This document shows positions 1 to 8,006 of a stretch of 55,029 nucleotides of DNA, in pieces. Under the pieces are notes generated by a model. It made no database searches. It saw nothing but the letters and a program-made list of their open reading frames with translations, and was not told the DNA's origin. Within the stretch, counting starts at the first letter, position 1; each line of letters begins with the position of its first letter. Made by a program: the position numbers and the translations under genes. The DNA lies in contig UQPY01000004.1 in NCBI GenBank assembly GCA_900542965.1, positions 1 through 55,029 of the forward strand, in the 5' to 3' direction. This DNA is from an uncultured Collinsella sp. GTDB taxonomy: Bacteria; Actinomycetota; Coriobacteriia; Coriobacteriales; Coriobacteriaceae.

Positions 1-292
1 TGTCCATCCTCGCAGTATCCGGTTCTCAAGGTGCACGCTTTGCGGCTCATCCGGTTCCACCGGGCCGCGCGGCAAGGAGATATATTGCCAGACCGGAGGG
101 GCGCCGTGGGACGTCAATTCCACTCTTCACAAGTCCTACACAATACATTGCTTCCTATATAAGTCATAGAAAGGCTGATGCAGAAATACTGCACGTATCA
201 GATGATGACCCTTCGGTTAAGAGATATATAAAGATCGGTCACCTGTAAGCGTCTATCTACCCGCGCTTTTGCTATATAAACCATCGCTTCAG
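1..292 (-). promoter_or_regulatory. gene-free stretch; possible rRNA operon leader and promoter region
   Basis: No credible protein gene is visible here. On the minus strand, positions 30-11 read CTTGAGAACCGGATACTGCG. This resembles the TTGAGAAC-type antitermination element found in rRNA leaders and 16S-23S spacers of Gram-positive bacteria. A small hairpin (ccggt-gga-accgg) lies at 51-63. Upstream on the same strand, roughly 120-290, the DNA becomes AT-rich with several TATATA-like stretches, as expected near strong stable-RNA promoters. If the reading is right, an rRNA gene starts just left of the window and is transcribed leftwards. No promoter hexamers could be fixed with confidence. Confidence 0.35.
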
Positions 293-330
293 ATAAAAAG
301 AGGGAGCGCCGCGCACAACGCGACACTCCC
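293..330 (-). terminator. Rho-independent terminator of the infC-rpmI-rplT operon
   Basis: On the minus strand a GC-rich stem (gggagtgtcgcg ... gcgcggcgctccc, 330-302) with a 4-base loop is followed by a run of T (301-295). It lies just after the rplT stop codon. Confidence 0.8.
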
Positions 331-351
331 CTAGCGATTCAAGAGAATCTA

Positions 352-711
352 TTAGGCCTCGAGAGCCTTCTTGGCGATGGTAGCCAGCTCGTTGAAGGAC
401 TCGATGTCCTCGTAAGCCATCTGAGCCAGGACCTTGCGGTCGAGCTCGATGCCGGCAACCTTCAGGCCGTGCATGAACTGAGAGTAAGAGATGTCGTTCA
501 GGCGAGCAGCAGCGTTGATACGGGTGATCCAGAGAGAACGAATCTCGCGCTTCTTGTTGCGGCGATCACGATACTGATACTGCAGGGAGTGCTGGACCTG
601 CTCTTTAGCATGCTTGTAAGTACGCGAAGCGGCACCGTAGTAACCCTTCGCACGGTGCATAACGGTACGGCGCTTCTTCTTGGCGGCAACAGCGCGCTTA
701 ATACGTGCCAT
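352..711 (-). CDS. rplT: 50S ribosomal protein L20
   Basis: This encodes L20 (119 aa), an early 23S rRNA-binding protein needed for assembly of the large ribosomal subunit. The very basic N-terminus (MARIKRAVAAKKKRR), the RTYKHAKEQV segment and the RDRRNKKREIRSLWI stretch are typical of the family, and the length is normal. It is the last gene of infC-rpmI-rplT, 46 nt after rpmI, and is followed by a strong terminator. In several bacteria L20 represses this operon by binding its own leader, and the leader upstream of infC here has suitable structure. Identity is clear; autoregulation is inference. Confidence 0.98.
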   Translation of the reverse strand: MARIKRAVAAKKKRRTVMHRAKGYYGAASRTYKHAKEQVQHSLQYQYRDRRNKKREIRSLWITRINAAARLNDISYSQFMHGLKVAGIELDRKVLAQMAYEDIESFNELATIAKKALEA

Positions 712-757
712 GTTCTATCAACTCCTAGACGGTAAAACGAAAAACGGGAACGCGAAC

Positions 758-949
758 TTAGGCGAGACGCGACTTGATGACCTTGCGGTCGGCAGCGGCG
801 ATCTCGGTCTCCTGACGGAAGCCACGCTTACGCTTGGTGGACTTCTTGCTCAGGATGTGGCTCTTGAAAGCCTTGGCGCGCATAAGCTTGCCGGTACCAG
901 TCTTGCGGAAACGCTTCTTGGTGCCGCTGTGGGACTTCATCTTAGGCAT
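758..949 (-). CDS. rpmI: 50S ribosomal protein L35
   Basis: L35 is a small basic protein of the large ribosomal subunit (63 aa here, within the usual 62-66). The N-terminus MPKMKSHSGTKKRFRKTGTGK is the family signature and the rest is rich in Lys and Arg. The start codon is preceded by AAGGAGTATTTC, a good ribosome binding site. It sits between infC and rplT in the canonical order and is presumably co-transcribed with them. Confidence 0.98.
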   Translation of the reverse strand: MPKMKSHSGTKKRFRKTGTGKLMRAKAFKSHILSKKSTKRKRGFRQETEIAAADRKVIKSRLA

Positions 950-981
950 GAAATACTCCTTAATCGGTTACAGAACACTAG

Positions 982-1536
982 TTACTTGGTATCGCTTGCC
1001 GCTTTATCCTCATCGAAGGCGCCCTTGATCGGGGCGAGCAGCATAAGCATGTTACGGCCTTCCATCTTAGGCTTGGACTCGACCGTAGCGTAAGGCTTGA
1101 GATCCTCGGCGAGGCGCTCGAGAACGTTAAGGCCCTGCTCCGGGTGAGCCATCTCACGGCCGCGGAACATGATGGTGATCTTAACGCGTGCGCCCTTCTT
1201 GAGGAAACGCAGAACGTGGCCCTTCTTGGTCTCGTAGTCGCCAACGTCGATCTTGGGTCGGAACTTCATTTCCTTGACCTCGACCTTGGACTGGTTCTTA
1301 CGAGCAGCCTTGGCCTTCATGGCCTGCTGGTACTTGAACTTACCGTAGTCCATGACCTTGCAGACCGGCGGCTCCGCGTTGGGAGCGATCTCGACCAGGT
1401 CGAGACCCTGATCGTCGGCGACGCGCTGGGCATCGCGGATGGCGAACAGGCCGAGCTGAGAGCCATCGACGCCAATCAAACGGCACGAAGATGCAGTGAT
1501 CTCGTCGTTGATGCGGGTGTCATCAGACTTAGCTAT
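982..1536 (-). CDS. infC: translation initiation factor IF-3 (probable AUA start)
   Basis: IF-3 binds the 30S subunit, prevents premature 50S joining and proofreads start codons. The N-domain begins RINDEI and contains VIGVDGSQLG-like residues; the C-domain carries KEMKFRPKIDVGDYETK and the MFRGREM segment. The start needs care. An upstream in-frame ATG at 1551 has no Shine-Dalgarno and would place a perfect GGAGG inside codons 1-3. That GGAGG lies 8 nt before an in-frame ATA (1536-1534), giving a 184-residue protein starting at the codon before AKSDDTRINDE. Rare AUU, AUC or AUA starts are a known feature of infC and let IF-3 limit its own synthesis. If the ATG were used the protein would be 189 aa. 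A C-terminal acidic tail (FDEDKAASDTK) is slightly longer than usual. Confidence 0.95.
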   Translation of the reverse strand: MAKSDDTRINDEITASSCRLIGVDGSQLGLFAIRDAQRVADDQGLDLVEIAPNAEPPVCKVMDYGKFKYQQAMKAKAARKNQSKVEVKEMKFRPKIDVGDYETKKGHVLRFLKKGARVKITIMFRGREMAHPEQGLNVLERLAEDLKPYATVESKPKMEGRNMLMLLAPIKGAFDEDKAASDTK

Positions 1537-1555
1537 TTTCCCTACCTCCATTCAT

Positions 1556-1589
1556 AAAAAAATAACCCGGCGCTTCTCAGCAACCAGGT
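1556..1589 (-). terminator. attenuator-like terminator in the infC leader
   Basis: On the minus strand ACCTGG (1589-1584) pairs with CCGGGT (1570-1565), with a short inner GC pair in the loop. A TATTTTTTT run (to 1556) follows directly. It lies only 5 nt before the region of the infC start, so it is a leader terminator and not the end of another gene. This is the layout expected for control of the infC operon by attenuation, for example through L20 binding. Confidence 0.6.
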
Positions 1590-1690
1590 CGTACACATAG
1601 ACTTCCTCGATTTGAGGAAGAGAATCTAAGTTGTATGACCAGTCAGCTGCTCATTGGCGCCAAAAGGTGGGAACCCTCGGGTTCCTCTTT
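1590..1690 (-). promoter_or_regulatory. structured 5' leader of infC-rpmI-rplT
   Basis: Two further hairpins precede the attenuator on the minus strand: GGAACC-CGAG-GGTTCC (1685-1670) and CTTCCTC-aaat-GAGGAAG (1620-1602, with a CG at the loop edge). An L20-type leader is the most likely reading, but I cannot confirm the consensus. No convincing promoter hexamers were found upstream. Confidence 0.45.
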
Positions 1691-1757
1691 AGGGCATTGC
1701 GGGAACAACGCCTTGCGAATAATAACACGTACAGCGCGTTATCACATTACGTACACG

Positions 1758-1822
1758 AAAAAAGGGGGCCTTGACCCCCTTGAAGCGCAGGTGCATGCAT
1801 GGTGCCCGAGGCGAGACTCGAA
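1758..1822 (-). repeat. duplicate of tRNA-Leu 3' end plus its terminator
   Basis: Positions 1800-1822 are identical to the last 23 nt of the tRNA-Leu gene (1984-2006). A second terminator (ggggg-ccttga-ccccc with A/T tract, 1758-1779) matches the one after the real tRNA in layout and largely in sequence. The intervening DNA is similar but diverged. Only the T-arm and acceptor 3' half are present, so this is not a working tRNA. It may be a leftover attachment site or a tandem duplication. Confidence 0.75.
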
Positions 1823-1941
1823 GGGTCTTCGCTTCGCGAAGCCCCGGGCTTCGGGCGCATGGCGCCCTCGCCACGCTCCGCTACAAACAGGCCACAGGCC
1901 TGTCTGCTTAACGCTCCTCGCGCTCACGCGAGTTCGGCACG
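1823..1941. other. non-coding spacer rich in short palindromes
   Basis: Between the two tRNA-end copies lie several short inverted repeats: cttcgcttcgcgaag, cccgggcttcggg, ggcgccatgcgcc (read on the minus strand) and caggccacaggcctg. No start codon with a ribosome binding site opens a believable gene. Confidence 0.5.
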
Positions 1942-1962
1942 AAAAAGGGGGCCGCAACCCCC
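1942..1962 (-). terminator. terminator of tRNA-Leu
   Basis: Minus-strand GGGGG-TTGCGG-CCCCC is followed by TTTTT, about 22 nt after the encoded CCA end of the tRNA. Confidence 0.75.
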
Positions 1963-1983
1963 TTGAACGCTCGCTTGCATGTA

Positions 1984-2070
1984 TGGTGCCCGAGGCGAGA
2001 CTCGAACTCGCACGTTGTTGCCAACGGTGGATTTTGAGTCCACTGCGTCTGCCAATTCCGCCACTCGGGC
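1984..2070 (-). tRNA. tRNA-Leu (anticodon CAA)
   Basis: The 87-nt gene folds as a class II tRNA with a long variable arm. The acceptor stem is GCCCGAG/CTCGGGC, the discriminator is A and CCA is encoded. The anticodon stem GTGGA/TCCAC closes the loop CTCAAAA, giving anticodon CAA, which reads UUG codons. The T-arm contains GTTCGAGTC. Its 3' 23 nt are duplicated at 1800-1822. Confidence 0.95.
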
Positions 2071-2109
2071 ACGTAATGCGTGAGTTAGTTTATCACAGCT
2101 TTCTACCGA

Positions 2110-3543
2110 TTAGTTCGAAAATGGAACTTCGAGCATTTCGATGAGTTCGACCGTGCGGAGCATCTCGCGCTGACGGCATCCGCGACCGTCGACCGAAGCC
2201 TCGCCCATCTGGTTATCGTAAGGGTCCTCGCGCATGCCGTCGAAAGAGGGGTCAAACCCTGCCTGGAATCGATTGTTGGCCACCATACGCCACGGGTCGA
2301 GATTGCCAAAGTAGTGACGGCGGCGCCACTCCTCCCCCATCCTGCGAGCAGAAGATCCAAATGACACGTCGGCGTTGAGCCAACCGGTCTGCGGCGTATA
2401 GAACTCTGCCCAGTCGTGCGACCCCACCGAATCGGGCGCAACGTACAGGCCGCTCTGCCAACGGGCAGGCACGCCCGCGATACGGCACATGGTGATAAAC
2501 GTGAGCGCCATAACGCCGCAATCGCCGCGGAGCGAATGCGCGCAGTCATCGGCAATAGATCCCAAAAGCAAGTACGGCGGCTGATAGCGATAGTCGATAT
2601 GCTGCGTCAGATAATCATAGATAGCACGAGCGCGATCGAGCGGATCCTCGAGTCCGTCAACAACACCGGCCGTCAGCTGCTGCAGATACGGCGTGAATGC
2701 AATGTGCGGACGGTCCTCGGAAATATCCTCGGGCAGAGGCGCGTCCATACGCGGATGAACCGGAAGTGTGCCACCGTAGACATCACAATAAGCAGCATCG
2801 ATGTGATAACGATAAGTCACCGAGAATGAGCGCTCACTCGAAGAAGACCACGAGGCGGTACGCGCCGAAGCGTTCGCGGGAGCAACAGCACCCTCCGGCG
2901 TCATGTCGAGAATCTCGACCCGAGACTGCTGACGGCAGGCAGCCGCGACGGGAAGCCAAGCGCAAACGGTCTCTCCCTCCAGAGCGCCGGGGACAGACAC
3001 GGACGCTTTAAGCGTAATGACGCGAGCCAATCCGTTTTGTGACTCCATCTCCTTGAGCATCTCGTCGCGCAGTGCTATTCCGTCCGTAGAATCGGGACGC
3101 ATGCCGGGGACCTCTTTGGGATATACGCGAAGCGAATCGAGGAAGTTGTCGAGAACGAACAGCTCGCCATCGATAAAGCGCCAGTCAATACGCTTACGGT
3201 CAATCAGATCGTCAAACTGCTCCTCGGTAAACTCAGGCCACTCCTCGCGAATCATCGCAATAGCTCGATCGCGCGACACCGAAAAATGAAGCGGCGTCTC
3301 AAGCATGCGATACCGCTCGGCACGAACGCAGGCAGCAAGCGAGGGATCGGGATCTTGGGCAAGTAGGCGGTCGCAAGCCTCAATAGCCTGCGAAAGATAC
3401 CCCGCGTCCTTTAAACGCAGGATCTCGGGTGGCAAGCCAATATCTAGAAAACAGAAGTCATCATTGCAAACATCAACAGAGCAACCAACAGGACCCTCGT
3501 CAATAACCTTCCCATCCGAAGGCAGCACCTTAACAACAGCCAT
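2110..3543 (-). CDS. transglutaminase-like domain protein
   Basis: A 477-residue protein with a C-terminal transglutaminase-like (papain-fold) domain. The catalytic triad is visible: Cys in RGDCGVM (about residue 342), His in SHDWAEF (about 376) and Asp in LNADVSFG (about 392). Such bacterial domains are usually proteases, amidases or peptide cross-linking enzymes; the substrate here is unknown. Residues 1-180 contain helices with a tetratricopeptide-like feel (LKDAGYLSQAIEACDRLLAQ) and no signal peptide or membrane span, so the protein looks cytoplasmic. ATG at 3543 is chosen because TTGGAG sits 7 nt upstream; a GTG 18 nt further upstream lacks a site. It stands alone between tRNA-Leu and fba. 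Confidence 0.8.
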   Translation of the reverse strand: MAVVKVLPSDGKVIDEGPVGCSVDVCNDDFCFLDIGLPPEILRLKDAGYLSQAIEACDRLLAQDPDPSLAACVRAERYRMLETPLHFSVSRDRAIAMIREEWPEFTEEQFDDLIDRKRIDWRFIDGELFVLDNFLDSLRVYPKEVPGMRPDSTDGIALRDEMLKEMESQNGLARVITLKASVSVPGALEGETVCAWLPVAAACRQQSRVEILDMTPEGAVAPANASARTASWSSSSERSFSVTYRYHIDAAYCDVYGGTLPVHPRMDAPLPEDISEDRPHIAFTPYLQQLTAGVVDGLEDPLDRARAIYDYLTQHIDYRYQPPYLLLGSIADDCAHSLRGDCGVMALTFITMCRIAGVPARWQSGLYVAPDSVGSHDWAEFYTPQTGWLNADVSFGSSARRMGEEWRRRHYFGNLDPWRMVANNRFQAGFDPSFDGMREDPYDNQMGEASVDGRGCRQREMLRTVELIEMLEVPFSN

Positions 3544-3685
3544 ACTAAAACTCCAAGTCACTAGAACGCTTGAAGTCCATTGTAGCGAGATAAAAAAGAA
3601 AGCCCCAACAAGGGAGCCATCAACACCGCCGAACGGTAGTCAAAAAAAATGAATTCAGCCCAGTAACCCTGCGGCGTTAAACGAA

Positions 3686-3777
3686 GGAAGCCCCGTCCCC
3701 CGGAACTGTTTCCTTGGCGCGACTTCTGGCGAAGCCAGGTGAGCGCAAAGGAAACAGTGTAGGGAGACGGGGCTTCC
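3686..3777. repeat. 92-bp three-tier inverted repeat
   Basis: The outer arms GGAAGCCCCGTC (3686-3697) and GACGGGGCTTCC (3766-3777) are perfectly complementary. The middle arms ACTGTTTCCTT (3705-3715) and AAGGAAACAGT (3748-3758) are also perfect. An inner hairpin ctggc-gaa-gccag fills the centre. No T-run follows on either strand, so it is not a standard terminator, although it lies just after the fba stop codon. It may be a palindromic repeat element or a stable 3' mRNA structure. Confidence 0.7.
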
Positions 3778-3797
3778 GGCGGGAAGTTTAGCGACGC

Positions 3798-4664
3798 TTA
3801 CGCCTTGTTGACGGAGCCAAACTCCTCCATGAGCTCCTTGGTGCGGGCAACGATGTTGTCGCGACCAGGCTTGAGGAGCTTGCGGGGGTCAAAGCCCTTG
3901 CCCTGCTGATCCTTGCCAGCCTCGATATACTCGCGAACGCCCTTGGCGAAGACGAGCTGCAGATCGGTGTTGACGTTGATCTTGGAGATACCCAGGGAGA
4001 TGGCCTTCTTGATCTGATCCTCGGGGATGCCGGTACCACCGTGCAGAACGAGGGGCAGGTCGCCGGTCTGAGCCTTGATCTCGCCCAGACGCTCGAAGGA
4101 AAGGCCAGCCCAGTCGGCGGGATACACGCCGTGGATGTTGCCGATACCGCAGGCGAGGAAGTCGACGCCCAGGTCAGCAATCTGCTTGCACTCAGCGGGG
4201 TCAGCGAGCTCGCCGTTGGAGGTCACGCCGTCCTCGGTGCCGCCGATGCCGCCGACCTCGGCCTCGATGGACATGCCCTTGGAGTGGGCAAGCTCAACGA
4301 GCTCCTTGGTGCGGTCGAGGTTAAGCTGGAAGGTCTCCTCGTGAGAGCCGTCATACATGATGGACGTGAAGCCGGCCTCGATGCACTTGAAGCAGTCCTC
4401 GTAAGAACCGTGATCGAGGTGAAGGGCGACGGGGACGGTAACGCCCGTGGCCTCGACGGCAGCCTTGACCATGTCGGCGCAGACCTTGAAACCGCCCATC
4501 CACTTAGCGGCACCAGCGGTGCACTGAAGGATCAGCGGAGACTTGGCCTCCTCGGCGGCCTGGAGAATAGCCAGGGTCCACTCGAGGTTGTTGGTGTTGA
4601 AGGCACCGAGAGCGTACTTGCCGGCCTCGGCCTTCTTGAGCATGTCTGCTGCGTTGACGAGCAT
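3798..4664 (-). CDS. fba: class II fructose-1,6-bisphosphate aldolase
   Basis: It interconverts fructose 1,6-bisphosphate with dihydroxyacetone phosphate and glyceraldehyde 3-phosphate in glycolysis and gluconeogenesis, in the cytoplasm, using a divalent metal. Family motifs visible in the 288 residues are NTNNLEWTLAIL near the N-terminus, the metal-binding LHLDHGS (81-87), YDGSHEETF, EAEVGGIGGTEDG and GGTGIPEDQIKKAISLGISKINVNTDLQ. The open frame extends 89 codons upstream, but only ATG 4664 has a strong ribosome binding site (AGGAGGTTTCTTTT), and it matches the usual N-terminus. It is monocistronic by spacing (194 nt from the next gene upstream). Confidence 0.96.
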   Translation of the reverse strand: MLVNAADMLKKAEAGKYALGAFNTNNLEWTLAILQAAEEAKSPLILQCTAGAAKWMGGFKVCADMVKAAVEATGVTVPVALHLDHGSYEDCFKCIEAGFTSIMYDGSHEETFQLNLDRTKELVELAHSKGMSIEAEVGGIGGTEDGVTSNGELADPAECKQIADLGVDFLACGIGNIHGVYPADWAGLSFERLGEIKAQTGDLPLVLHGGTGIPEDQIKKAISLGISKINVNTDLQLVFAKGVREYIEAGKDQQGKGFDPRKLLKPGRDNIVARTKELMEEFGSVNKA

Positions 4665-4858
4665 AAAAGAAACCTCCTGTAAGGTTGCTCCGATAACGCC
4701 TGAGATTTTACCACGACATACCCGAGCATAAACGTTCGTTTGTTCACGAATACCATCCGATTGGACAAATTTTGACCGTTTGCCCCACAGAATCGACCCA
4801 CTGGGGAAAATAGCTTGACGATTGAGCGGTCTTCGTGGTTCGAAAGACGGCTTCGAGC

Positions 4859-5542
4859 CTACATCTGCATAAACGGGTTCTGCATAAGTTCGCGCGCCAT
4901 CGTGGTCGAATCGCCATGGCCCGTCAAGCAAACGGTATCGGGCGGAAGCGTCTTGGCAAGTTTGGAGAGCGAGCGCATAATCGCCGCCTCGTCACCGCCG
5001 GAAAGATCGGTACGACCGTGACTGCCCGGGAAAAGCGTGTCGCCCACAAAGGCGATGTTCCCCTGCTCGGTCGCGGCGAACAGGACGATGCCGCCCGGCG
5101 TATGCCCCGGCGTCTCGATCACCTGCAGACAGACGTCGCCCACCTCGATTGTATCGCCCTCGGCAAGCAAGCGCGTCGGCTCACCCGGATCGGGCGTCTC
5201 GATACCCCACATGGCGCGCTGCTCCTCGATATTTGCGCGAGGTACCGTCACGTCCTTAGCGCACAACTCATATAGTGCGCTGTCGCCAACGACAGCTCGA
5301 ACCCCGGCAACCCCGCCAACATGGTCGGCATGACCGTGCGTGCAGACAGAGCCGAGTACGCGCACCTCGGGATGCGCGGTGCGGATATGCTCCACAAGAC
5401 GCTCGCCCTCCCACGCCGGATCGACGATTAAGCACTCGTCATTCGAAATCACGGCGTAGCTGTTGGTCTGAATCGGGCCGTTGACGAGTGTCTCAATCGA
5501 AGCCGCACCTCGGGGTGTCAGGTCCAAAGTCATATCGCCCAT
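4859..5542 (-). CDS. metallo-beta-lactamase-fold hydrolase (glyoxalase II-like)
   Basis: A 227-residue MBL-fold enzyme of the YcbL/GloB-like group. The metal site THGHADH lies at 68-74, followed by ETPGHTPGG, FVGDTLFPGSHGRTDL and the late LTGHGD. Such proteins hydrolyse thioesters, often S-lactoylglutathione-like or bacillithiol-type adducts, but the exact substrate cannot be read from the sequence. The second ATG (5542) is taken as the start because GGAGG lies 8 nt before it and only 2 nt before the first ATG (5548). Related genes often follow relA in Gram-positive bacteria, as here, but a terminator separates the two. Confidence 0.88.
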   Translation of the reverse strand: MGDMTLDLTPRGAASIETLVNGPIQTNSYAVISNDECLIVDPAWEGERLVEHIRTAHPEVRVLGSVCTHGHADHVGGVAGVRAVVGDSALYELCAKDVTVPRANIEEQRAMWGIETPDPGEPTRLLAEGDTIEVGDVCLQVIETPGHTPGGIVLFAATEQGNIAFVGDTLFPGSHGRTDLSGGDEAAIMRSLSKLAKTLPPDTVCLTGHGDSTTMARELMQNPFMQM

Positions 5543-5559
5543 GCGCATACCCTCCTTCT

Positions 5560-5596
5560 AAAATACGTTCGAGGCACCAAACGATGCCTCGAACGT
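5560..5596 (-). terminator. terminator after rel
   Basis: A perfect 12-bp stem, ACGTTCGAGGCA/TGCCTCGAACGT, encloses an 8-nt loop and is followed on the minus strand by ATTTTA. It ends the recJ-rel transcript and abuts the ribosome binding site of the MBL gene. Confidence 0.75.
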
Positions 5597-5630
5597 AACC
5601 AATATCTATGATGCTGAGAGGCTCTCGCAC

Positions 5631-7991
5631 CTACACACGGCGTTTGAGCTGAGCTCCGCCTTCGCCGGGCATAAGACGGCGAGCGTCGTAGACCGAATCG
5701 ACACTGCTGATGGAAGCCAGCAGCGGATCCAGACCGCTCGCGTCCGAGATCTCGACCATGAAGCGCAGGGTCGCAATACCCTCGCGGTTGGTCGACGTGG
5801 CGGCAGAAAGGATATTACCGCCCGCATCGCCAATGGCAATGGTGACATCCTTGAGCAGGCCCATGCGGTCCAGGCACTCGACCACGATCTCGACCTGGAA
5901 GAGGGTGTCGGCAGCGCCGTCCCACTCCACATCGATCATGCGCTCGGGATGTTCCATAAGACCCTTGACGTTGGGGCAGTTGGCGCGATGCACCGAAACG
6001 CCACGACCGCGCGTGATGAAGCCGACGATGTCGTCACCCGTCACGGGGTTGCAGCAATGAGCCAGACGGACCAGCAGGCCGCTGTTGCTCTCGCCCTTGA
6101 CGATAATGCCGTTACTGGCGCTCTTGCCGCGCTTTTGCGGCTTGCGGTTGGAGCCGCGAGCGGGCTGCTTCACGACCTCGGCGATAGCCTCGGCCTTGGT
6201 GAGCTGTTCCTCGGGCTTGGGGTCCAAGATTTGCTCGACCTTATTGCCCACAGCGCGCGGGGCAACCTTGCCGGCGCCGACGGCGGCAAACAGGTCCTCG
6301 AGCTGCTTAAAGTTAAACTGCTCCGCCACGGCGTTGAGTGCACGCGTCGAACGCGGCGTAGAAATGCCATAGCCACGCTTACGCAGGTCCTTGGCCAGCA
6401 TATCGCGACCGGCGGCAGCGTCGTCGTCCTTGGTCGCAGCGGCAAAATAGCGACGGATCTTTGACTTGGCGGAAGGTGTCTTAACGATCTTGAGCCAATC
6501 GCGCGACGGCTTGGAACTCTTGTTAGTCAGGATCTCGACACGGTCACCCGTCTTAATCTCGTGCGTGAGCGGAGCCACCGCACCGTTGATTTTGGCGCCG
6601 ACGCAATGGTTTCCCACCTCGGTGTGAACGGCGTAGGCAAAGTCGAGCGGCGTGGAGCCGGCACGAAGCGCCATGACCTCGCCCTTGGGCGTGAAGACAA
6701 AGATCTCCTGATCGAACAGATCGACCTTCAGCGAGTGCAGGTATTCCTTGGCATCGGTGATCTCGTCGGAAGCCGCCCAATCGAGCGAATGCTTGAGCCA
6801 GTTGATCTGGTCGTCCAAACGTTGAGCGTCATTGGTCTTGGAAGCAGACGATCCGCCCGACTTCTTATATAGCCAGTGGGCGGCAATGCCGTACTCGGCC
6901 TGCTCATGCATCTCGTAGGTTCGAATCTGAATCTCGAGCGGACGAGCCGTAGGGCCGATGACCGTTGTGTGGAGCGACTGGTAGTTATTGACCTTGGGCA
7001 TGGCGATATAGTCTTTAAAGCGACCGGGCATGGGGTGCCACAGCGTATGCACCGCGCCGAGCGTGGAGTAGCAATCGCGCACCGAATGCGTGATGACGCG
7101 CAGTGCCACCAGGTCGTAGATCTCGGAGAACTCCTTGCCCTTGCGCTTCATCTTTTGGTAGATGGACCAATAGTGCTTGGAGCGGCCGTTGATCTGGAAG
7201 TCCTCCAGACCAATGCGGTTGAGCTCATCGGTAAGCGTCTTGATGGTCTCGGCAAGGTAGCGCTCGCGGACCTCGCGCGACTCAGCCACCATGCGCGCGA
7301 TGCGCTGGTAGGCATCGGGCTCCAGGTAGAAGAAGGACAGGTCCTCGAGCTCCCACTTAATAGAGCTCATGCCCAGGCGGTCGGCCAAGGGCGCGTACAC
7401 GTCCATGGTCTCGCGAGCCTTAAACAGGCGACGATCCTCGCGCAGGGCTGCCAGCGTTCGCATGTTGTGCAGACGGTCGGCAAGTTTAACGATGATGACG
7501 CGAATGTCCTTGGACATGGCGAGGAACATCTTGCGCAGCGTGAGCGCCTGCTTCTCGTCCATGCTGTCGACTTCGATGTTGGTGAGCTTGGTCACGCCAT
7601 CGACAAGCTCGGCCACCGTATCGCCAAACAGGCCGGAAACATCGGTAAGCGAGGTCTCGGTGTCCTCGACGGTATCGTGCAGCAGCGCGGCACACACCAC
7701 ATCGCAGTCCATCTTGAGATCGGCCAAAATGATGGCAACCTCGACGGGATGGTTAATGTACATCTCGCCCGAGCGGCGCTTTTGGTTACAGTGCTTCTCG
7801 GCGGCAAAGCAGTAGGCTTGCTCCACCTTGGAGAAGTCGTCCTCATTCATATATTTGAGGCACAAGCGCTCCAGCTTGTCGTAGCTGTCCGCCATAATCT
7901 CGGGCGGCAGCTCATCGGCATGCTTATAGTGCTCCATCTCCGAGAACGGCTGGAGGGTAGAATCATGGGCGGTACGGGCTGCGGCATCCAT
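5631..7991 (-). CDS. rel: bifunctional (p)ppGpp synthetase/hydrolase
   Basis: This long RSH protein (786 aa) makes and degrades the stringent-response alarmone (p)ppGpp. The HD hydrolase domain spans about 60-210, with His81, the HDTVEDT motif at 105-111 and DRLHNMRTL at 172-180. The synthetase domain is at about 265-375 with NYQSLHTTVIGP. The RFKD motif (324-327) is the version found in bifunctional enzymes; monofunctional RelA has EXDD. A TGS domain (about 430-490) and a C-terminal ACT domain (about 710-785, VECLDRMGLLKDVTIAI) complete the ribosome-sensing half. ATG 7991 is preceded by AAGGGGACCTCG. The gene starts 15 nt after recJ and is probably co-transcribed with it. Confidence 0.96.
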   Translation of the reverse strand: MDAAARTAHDSTLQPFSEMEHYKHADELPPEIMADSYDKLERLCLKYMNEDDFSKVEQAYCFAAEKHCNQKRRSGEMYINHPVEVAIILADLKMDCDVVCAALLHDTVEDTETSLTDVSGLFGDTVAELVDGVTKLTNIEVDSMDEKQALTLRKMFLAMSKDIRVIIVKLADRLHNMRTLAALREDRRLFKARETMDVYAPLADRLGMSSIKWELEDLSFFYLEPDAYQRIARMVAESREVRERYLAETIKTLTDELNRIGLEDFQINGRSKHYWSIYQKMKRKGKEFSEIYDLVALRVITHSVRDCYSTLGAVHTLWHPMPGRFKDYIAMPKVNNYQSLHTTVIGPTARPLEIQIRTYEMHEQAEYGIAAHWLYKKSGGSSASKTNDAQRLDDQINWLKHSLDWAASDEITDAKEYLHSLKVDLFDQEIFVFTPKGEVMALRAGSTPLDFAYAVHTEVGNHCVGAKINGAVAPLTHEIKTGDRVEILTNKSSKPSRDWLKIVKTPSAKSKIRRYFAAATKDDDAAAGRDMLAKDLRKRGYGISTPRSTRALNAVAEQFNFKQLEDLFAAVGAGKVAPRAVGNKVEQILDPKPEEQLTKAEAIAEVVKQPARGSNRKPQKRGKSASNGIIVKGESNSGLLVRLAHCCNPVTGDDIVGFITRGRGVSVHRANCPNVKGLMEHPERMIDVEWDGAADTLFQVEIVVECLDRMGLLKDVTIAIGDAGGNILSAATSTNREGIATLRFMVEISDASGLDPLLASISSVDSVYDARRLMPGEGGAQLKRRV

Positions 7992-8006
7992 CGAGGTCCC
8001 CTTCCC

